From Gnetum montanum (taxonomy: Eukaryota; Streptophyta; Gnetopsida; Gnetales; Gnetaceae): a stretch of DNA of 48,489 nt. The notes under the pieces were generated by a model. The model was not told the origin of the DNA and did not search any database. It worked only from the letters and a program-made list of their open reading frames with translations. This document shows, piece by piece, positions 42,815 to 48,489 of the stretch. The stretch spans positions 2,439 through 50,927 of the forward strand of contig MNCI01004420.1 of the NCBI GenBank assembly GCA_015680685.1, given 5' to 3'. The first letter of the stretch is position 1; the number at the start of each line of letters is the position of its first letter. The position numbers and the translations under genes are program-made.

Positions 42815-44513
42815 TGTAGCGACCGAAAACGTCGACGGCTGGAATAACGCCAAGGTCGGCGGACACAACTGTTCCAACCCCATGCCCGCAGGAGGGCGGT
42901 GCTGGACATATGCGAACACGGGGTGCCTTGAATGGTTTGGTCGATTAGACAGGGACTTACGTCAGTGTCAATATAGCCTTTTGCAATATAAACTGTACGA
43001 GTTGCAAGATGGTGCTTGCAGTGGTAAAAGAAAGGGACTAAAACTGCAACGACAATGCGAAATAGTAAATGAACGTAAGTGCAACAATGATATGAGATAA
43101 TGCTTGAATGTAAAAAAAAATAGAAAATAATACAAGGAAGCCAGACAATAAATAAGAAGTAATATGATATACAGTTAGGAACATGCACCACTTCAGAGCT
43201 ATAAATCTATCTAGTCAGGGAGTGGCATAGTCGGTGGCACGACGTGACAGAGTGCAGAAAGTCCCGAGAGTGACCGAAGCATTCCGGGAAATAAGAAAGA
43301 AAATAACTGTGCACTTGGACACAGACTTTGCATATATACAATGCAAGTAAGATCCTACCAAGGTGGTAGAATGAGACCCTGGGCTTTTCGCTAGCCAAGA
43401 GAGGTCCCTTTTTATAGATCGCTGGCCTCCCCTTTTCTTTTTCTTAATGTAAGATCATAGGTATTTTTTTCTTTTGTTTTTGTTTCAGTCCAAGAGACTC
43501 CCCTTTTCTTTTCTTTCCCTTTTTTCTTTTTTTTTTTGCAGACTGAATCCTTTGCATGCTGTTTGATGGGCTATTTATAGGGCAGAAGGTAGGTAAAGGT
43601 GATCGTTTGAATATTATGTGTTGCAGACCTCTACCTCCTGACTGGCACCACTTGAGCCATTTGTAGCCGTTGGGCTTGCCAGACTATTGTGATGCAAGCA
43701 ATAACTATGGTCCTACTACATCGTGATTGCGCTGCCAGCTCCTAGAGGCATGTGCTAATGGCTTGATTCAAGTGGACTACATTGATATCGTGTGGCCACC
43801 TGCCTGCCACGCTGTGTTTTGCGACGTCTCTTGCTTATCATGGCGTAGCATCTTGCTGCGTGTCTTGCTATACATCACATACTTGCTACATGATGCTACA
43901 CTACATAGCTTAGCATAGCGACTATGACAGTTTTGCTGATTTTTACTCTATCTTGCCATAAGTTTTGCGGGCTTTGCTGATTTTGCCTCCCTAACTGCCT
44001 TCCATCCCTTTCCACAGGATTGCTACGCCTTGTTGCGCCATGTAGCTCAGCATAGTGTAGCAGCAAACATGATCCGCCACTTCCTAATGAAAAGAGACAT
44101 CACTACAGAGCTCGAGATTGGGTGAGGGAGGTGAAGTTGTTGCTATGCTACACCGTATGTCATTGCATAGCGTAACATCTTGCTCCATCGTTGTTTTCTA
44201 AGGCTTGCTACACAACGCATCGTAGCGTAGCAGGCTTTGTGACTTAGTAAACTTGTTGAACTACTTCTCCCATGCATCTAGGCTACTGTCGCTGATTCTA
44301 GATACCGTTTCTGAGCAAGCTACCAGTTGTTCGGACTACTTTGGCAGGCGGGCAAGTTGGTACGAAACTCACCCATGCCTAAAGTAGAAAATTTACCGAA
44401 CTAGCCATCCTGGACTCAGAACGTTCTTTCCCGATGGACTACGGTGGTTTTGTGCAGACTGCAAGGGCCTGGTGAAGCCAGGATGATCCTACATTTTCTT
44501 TTAGGGTGTTTCA
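42815..44513 (-). repeat. Element D 5' LTR
   Basis: The minus strand begins TGAAACACCC at 44513 and ends GGTCGCTACA at 42815. Its 1699 bp equal the other LTR. The minus-strand TATA box is at 43580-43572 and the U5 box at 42926-42960. Palindromic word arrays occur at 43840-44240. Confidence 0.9.
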
Positions 44514-44518
44514 TAAAG
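44514..44518. repeat. Target-site duplication of element D, right copy (TAAAG)
   Basis: TAAAG follows the last LTR base and matches 12281-12285. On the minus strand it is the last part of ...CATACTTTA in exon 2 of the third phosphatase-like copy. Confidence 0.9.
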
Positions 44519-44928
44519 TATGCAATCGCTATGCAACAAAAAGGGTGTTTCTCTTATTGTAACAAGTAAGCCCCATCATGCCCCATACTCTAGATAGCTA
44601 ACAAGCACTCCTAGGGCCTCTACTTGAGCCTCCTGCCCAATAAATGTTGCTAGCAAGCTCATCTAAAATGAACTTTAGAATGCTCTGATTAGGCCCTAGT
44701 AGCAGCATCTCAATGATAGCACTAGCAGCCTCAACCACCAAGTGTGACCACAAGATCACATTGAATTGCTGCAATAGGTACTCCAGGAATTCCCAAGCAC
44801 CTAGCCAAAACCACATTGCCTAATGATCCACTTGCATGTTTGACGCAAAAGTATTGCAAACGAGTTCGCTCATGCAACATAGGATGCCCACAAGCTTAAC
44901 TATGTTTAAAATGAGATACAACAGCACC
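44519..44928 (-). pseudogene. Third copy of the phosphatase-like gene, 5' part of exon 2
   Basis: After a TTGTAG acceptor (minus strand, 44931-44929), the frame reads LLYLILNIVKLVGILCCM, MWFWLGAWEFLEYLLQQFNV and ILWSH, then a glycine/serine stretch and RVWGMMGLTCYNKRNTLFVA. These align in order with exon 2 of D and E (LIILDIVGVLCCV; WFRRGVQGFLQFL; IIWSH; YHAYKTLFMAHH). The first catalytic Asp is Asn, with two extra residues in the motif. Removing D and one TAAAG brings the frame straight into NLLGTIYYI at 12280. Stops lie at about 44820 and 44597. The first exon was not found upstream. Confidence 0.6.
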
Positions 44929-46773
44929 CTACAATCATCAAGCAATAGGCAAAGCATTAGTAAACATGCATAGATGAAAATTTTGATATACATAAAATAA
45001 ACTACTAACATAAATTAGCAAAATATGCATATTTGAAAATATCCCATAGGCCCTACGAGTGTAAGACGTTGATTAACTTGTTTGACATGCCTAGCACTCG
45101 CTGGTGTACAGGATATTTTGTAGGTTTAACATTGTGCATGATTAATGAAATTTTGGCTAACTCTAGACAAACCCAACTACGCTCTAGAGCATGGAGAGTG
45201 TAGTCCCAAAAACAAACATTTTGATAAACACTTTTCCTACAACTACACTCTCAATGTGTAGAGAGCGTAGTCTTAGTCACGGCAGTGGAGAGCGTAGTCT
45301 CCACACATTGTTGTGCCCATCGTGCCCACTAGGTTCCATCATATCCCTCTCCCTTCTCTCACTGCCACCATCTAGGATGCAATCCACAGCAACCCCTATG
45401 TGGGCAGAAAACACTAGGTAGATGTCCAAAATCCCAAAGCGTAGTCTTGCAGGGTTGAAACCCTTACTCACAGTAGTAAGATGATAGCCAACAAAAAGGT
45501 AGAAGTGGTGCATAACAGAGTTCCCATGATAGCACCCACAGTCCACAAAACCCCAAATCGTGCCAACAACCCTGTGCCTATGGCCTAGAGTGTAGTCCGT
45601 AGGGCTGGAAGTGTAGAGACAGATTTGCACCTTACCCACTATCATGCTAGGCTTAGCACCTCCCACTATTGCCAAACCCTAGCACTGGTTTCAATGGTGG
45701 CCCTCCCTATGGCTATGCTATAGAGCATAGTCTAGAGCATAGTTTGTGATGATCCTTCCTACGATTGTGTCACAAATCATAACCCTCAAGGCTCCAAAGA
45801 AATGAAAGAAAAAAAACCCTATCCCTTGCAGTAGACTTACCTCCTTGTGGCCATGTTACAAAGTGTAGTCCACATGACTAATTCAAATGAAGACAACCCT
45901 CCTTGCCACCACACGACACAACAAATAGCACATGGTCGTGACAACCAACACCATAGTAGGATGCACAGGCAATGCCACAAGAATATGCTCCTAAAACCCT
46001 CAAAAAACATCAAAAAAATAGAAACAAAAATAGAAGGGGAGAGTATAGTTAGCATACCTAGCCAATGTAGATGACCTCCTCTCCTCCACACATGCCTATG
46101 GTAGGTGTCTTAGTGCCCTCTCCCCTTCAACAATGTTTGTCAACCCCATGTGAAAGTATGCACTTTAGTGCATCATCTTCTCTGCAACTACACTCTCAAT
46201 TGGTAGTAATAGCAAGGGCAACAACTAGACTATGCTCTCAACATTGTGGTAAAGGCAGAAATAATGAAGTTACCATGGTAACATTGCATTTATATACTCT
46301 CATCAGGTCATTCATGATTCACCAACCTAGGACTATGCTCCCCACCAAGCACCTTGTTGTTGAGCATGGAGAGCGTAGTTCGGTGAGAGCATAGTCAACC
46401 ATCTTGAGCCAAAAACTATGATTTTTTACTATCCTACAAATGCGCAAGTTAATTTCACCTCCTGAGCATGACCAACCCTCCCTAGAATGGCATGTTTGGC
46501 ACATCTACAACCTAGCAAGCCCTAAAACTGATGCACATATAGCCTGATAAGGTCTAAAACTAGCACAAACATGTCTACCTCCCATAGAAACTTGCATGCA
46601 TGCTTAAGCAAATTTCATTGGATTGCTAATGAGTGGAGAGGTACCCCTACACTCAACCATACGAAACAAGCGTCGCATGCACGATCTGGTCGAAATCCAT
46701 AAACTAAATGCCTAAACGCCCCATGGAACACTTGGGGTTAATCGTTCATTGACTTCCCAGACTTACTTGTTGT
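44929..46773. other. Non-coding stretch with scattered GAGAGCGTAGTC words
   Basis: No coding region is supported; the frames of up to 132 residues have no relatives in the window and overlap on both strands. About 13 copies of a GAGAG(C/T)(G/A)TAGTC word occur in both orientations (for example 45194, 45260, 45287, 45589, 45722, 46187, 46225, 46368, 46384). A TATA-like TTTATATAC lies near 46290. Word arrays of this kind are seen in the LTRs of this window, so this could be an old LTR; no ends were found. Confidence 0.35.
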
Positions 46774-47604
46774 TGTCACGGTGTATGGTTAAGTAAGTCC
46801 AAGGTATATGATTTTTTTGGTATTTTCCAATTTATCTCCTATGCTAAACGGTGAAGGGTTGAAAGACTAAAGCTAATTCTAATTACAGCACTAAGTCCTA
46901 GCATCAGCATCCGTTCCCACTTATCGTACACACCCTGAACTGTGCAAATGTGGCTGCCAAACGCTAATCGTTACTGAGATTACCACACGTAACGCACATG
47001 CTCAAAGCAGTCATACTAAGGCACTTAACTAACCTAAGTGTGACAAGCAGCTGATTTCTTGACTAGTCGTACACATCCATAGATGCTCATAATCAAGTCG
47101 TACTTGTCCCACGTTCTAGGAGGAAAGGGTGAGAGAATCTACTCACGATGAGTAGCCGATTCCTTGGCTAGCCGTACACGTTCGTCAATGCTCGTAACCA
47201 AGTCGTACTCATGCCACATTACTAGGAAAGAAATAAATAACATTAATTAAACCTATCCATGCACTGCAAGGTTTATCCACAAAGCTCATCTTTATTGCTG
47301 TACAAAACTTGCGTTTAGGTACAAAGCTGCTCGAATAAAGAACCGTTCACTTGGGGGAATCCTACTATGGGCACATGCAAAATATTCTATCTCTCGGGTG
47401 ATCAATCTGCCAGAGCTTTGCTACTTTATGCTTAGGATGTGAAATGAGGGGAGTGCCACCTCTTATTTATAGATTTGGCGACGGACCGCGATATCGCAGG
47501 GAACGACGCAATATCGACTACGCAATATCGCAGGGAATGCGATATCGCATCGAACACGATATCGTGTATGCGATATCGCGACCTATGCAATTCGTGTCTC
47601 ATCA
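46774..47604 (-). repeat. 3' LTR of element G (minus orientation)
   Basis: The minus strand begins TGATGAGACACGAATTGC at 47604 and ends GTGACA at 46774 (831 bp). Just before it on the minus strand lie CTCGAGGACAAGTTTTTATT and a CATGGGGG purine tract, as expected at the end of an internal region. A TATA box (minus, CTATAAATAA) is at 47472-47463. Directly upstream, 47487-47590, are six or so ATATCG-centred palindromic words (GCGATATCGC and variants). A tandem-like pair (47041-47110 and 47150-47220) shares GCTGATTTCTTG/GCCGATTCCTTG plus CTAG(T/C)CGTACAC. The left boundary is tentative. Confidence 0.6.
47487..47590. repeat. GCGATATCGC palindrome array upstream of a TATA box
   Basis: CGCGATATCGCAG, CGCAATATCG, CGCAATATCGCAG, TGCGATATCGCAT, ACGATATCGTGTA and TGCGATATCGCGA follow one another within about 100 bases. 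Most are perfect 8-12 bp palindromes. They lie 15-120 bases upstream of the LTR's TATA box. Confidence 0.85.
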
Positions 47605-48489
47605 TACCCCCATGATTGAATAAAAACTTGTCCTCGAGTTCCTTACAATAATATCAGGTAGGTATGGGATTATTGAGACAAATGGAACTAATGGAATGAC
47701 ATGTGAACGGTTCATTATTACAAGACTTGACAAAACTGGTGTTCATGACAACAAGGGTGAACACCTTATTACAATGACATCAGGCCACACTTGGAAGTTG
47801 AGTGAAAAGAGGAGAGAGAATAGAAGAGAAGAAGAGAGAAGAATCTTGCTGCTGCCAACGCCTAGATTATGCCTTCCGTTATCCATCCGTAATCGCATTA
47901 TCCATTCTACTCCTTGCATAGCTACTTCAGAGCTACTCCATTCCAAGTGTTTGCTCCAGATCCATTCCATTTTTGTATTATTGCCATCTACACACACAAC
48001 ACAATCATATATTAGCAAGGGTAATTGAATCATTAAGTAAATAATACCTTGCTTCAGTGTAACTCATTTTCTAGGTTGTGGTATGGCTGATATGGATCTG
48101 GGAAGATGTAGGTGATGACTACCGAAGGTGTAGGGGTTAGGAAGAGAAACAAAAAAATTCAGGGTTTAGGATAAAAATCAAAAAAGTAGGCCCCATACCC
48201 CCATGACTAATCATGAACCTCTGATAGCGTTAGAATGGAGAAAGAAAAGGAGTAAGAAAGATGGAAAGGGACAACTATGGCATCAGTGAAGTGGACGTCA
48301 AGATGGAAATGAACAAAAATAAAATTAATTGCAAAATGTTAAGGAAAAGAAGTTAACTAATGTTCCAAATAGGAATGTCAGTGGGTCCTCCCCAAAGTAG
48401 GCTCATGCCCTTAATGCCCTGACCAATCCCACCTTCAAAGAGTCCGTAGGCTCTGGGAATGTCCTTTGGAACAAGAGTTAAAGTCTTAA
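47605..48489 (-). other. Internal region of element G (truncated by the window end)
   Basis: At its left end the minus strand reads GGAACTCGAGGACAAGTTTT, which translates as ELEDKFLF before the polypurine tract. I associate that ending with the pol C-terminus of chromovirus-type gypsy elements, but only these few residues support it. The remaining 800 bases show no recognisable RT, integrase or chromodomain. A second CATGGGGGTATG on the minus strand lies near 48200, as if the 3' end of the internal region were partly duplicated. Confidence 0.4.

Larger units (their letters stand above)
12286..44513 (-). mobile_element. Element D: Tat-like gypsy retrotransposon carrying an antisense phosphatase-like gene and a nested element
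   Basis: Both LTRs are 1699 bp and a 5-bp duplication TAAAG flanks the element. On the minus strand the order is 5' LTR (42815-44513), primer-binding site, leader with tandem repeats, gag, protease, antisense gene cassette (33.0-38.1 kb), RT, then element E (17492-31515), RNase H, archaeal RNase H, integrase, minisatellite, polypurine tract and 3' LTR (12286-13984). Without E and its extra GGTGG the element is about 18.2 kb. A hand comparison of the first ~155 LTR bases shows about 17 differences, mostly transitions, so it is not recent. D inserted into exon 2 of the third phosphatase-like copy. Confidence 0.9.

Noticed and set aside
45277-45675. 132-residue minus-strand frame in the right flank
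   Set aside because: No motif, no relative in the window, overlaps a + strand frame, and lies among GTAGTC word repeats.
47487-47590. CRISPR-like reading of the regularly spaced palindromes
   Set aside because: The units are short palindromes without uniform spacers, in a plant LTR next to a TATA box.
47696-48033. Overlapping + and minus frames of 110 and 96 residues
   Set aside because: Low-complexity GAGAGAA/CTCTTCT stretch makes both open; no conserved motif seen.

Overview
This is plant nuclear DNA from a large, repeat-filled genome. Nearly everything recognisable is decayed LTR retrotransposon of the Ty3/gypsy type, Tat-like lineage. The lineage call rests on gag - protease - reverse transcriptase - RNase H - a second (archaeal-type) RNase H - integrase, with no chromodomain seen. 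No intact host gene, tRNA or rRNA was found, and the species cannot be named from the sequence.

Left block (1-11517). Element A (minus strand) has its 5' LTR at 6073-7668, with gag and protease running down to 1480. It continues leftward out of the window and is interrupted by the end of a plus-strand LTR (1-338). A sits inside element B (plus strand): B's pol resumes at 7669, loses most of integrase, and ends in its 3' LTR at 9437-11006. A short minus-strand LTR of another family (11009-11517) follows.

Middle block (12281-44518) is a clean nest of two minus-strand elements. The outer element D spans 12286-44513, with two 1699-bp LTRs and a 5-bp target duplication TAAAG. The inner element E spans 17492-31515, with LTRs of 1433 and 1420 bp and target duplication GGTGG. 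E lies in D's pol; removing E and one GGTGG copy restores D's reading frame.

The main discovery candidate is a spliced-looking gene in the opposite (plus) orientation, sitting between protease and reverse transcriptase in both D and E. Its predicted exons join in frame and resemble plant FCP1/NIF-type (HAD-fold) phosphatase domains. Exon lengths in the two copies differ only by multiples of three, so intron phases agree. In D the gene continues into a second unknown domain and a long helical region. A third, minus-strand copy is the sequence that D inserted into: its pieces lie at 44928-44519 and 12280-11518, and they join in frame across the target duplication. All copies carry stops or lost catalytic residues, so they look like passengers now. 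Because the gene is antisense to its carrier, its introns would survive retrotransposition.

Short AGTTTAAGG(C/T)CATTTCG repeats bracket the antisense cassette in D and E and lie beside its presumed remnant in A. Expanded 27-37 bp minisatellites of the same word sit directly after the pol stop of D and E and after the protease stop of A.

Right block (44519-48489). After the 5' part of the third phosphatase-like copy come about 1.8 kb with scattered GAGAGCGTAGTC words. Then comes a minus-strand LTR (46774-47604) with GCGATATCGC palindromes upstream of its TATA box; its internal region runs off the window end and looks like a different gypsy lineage.
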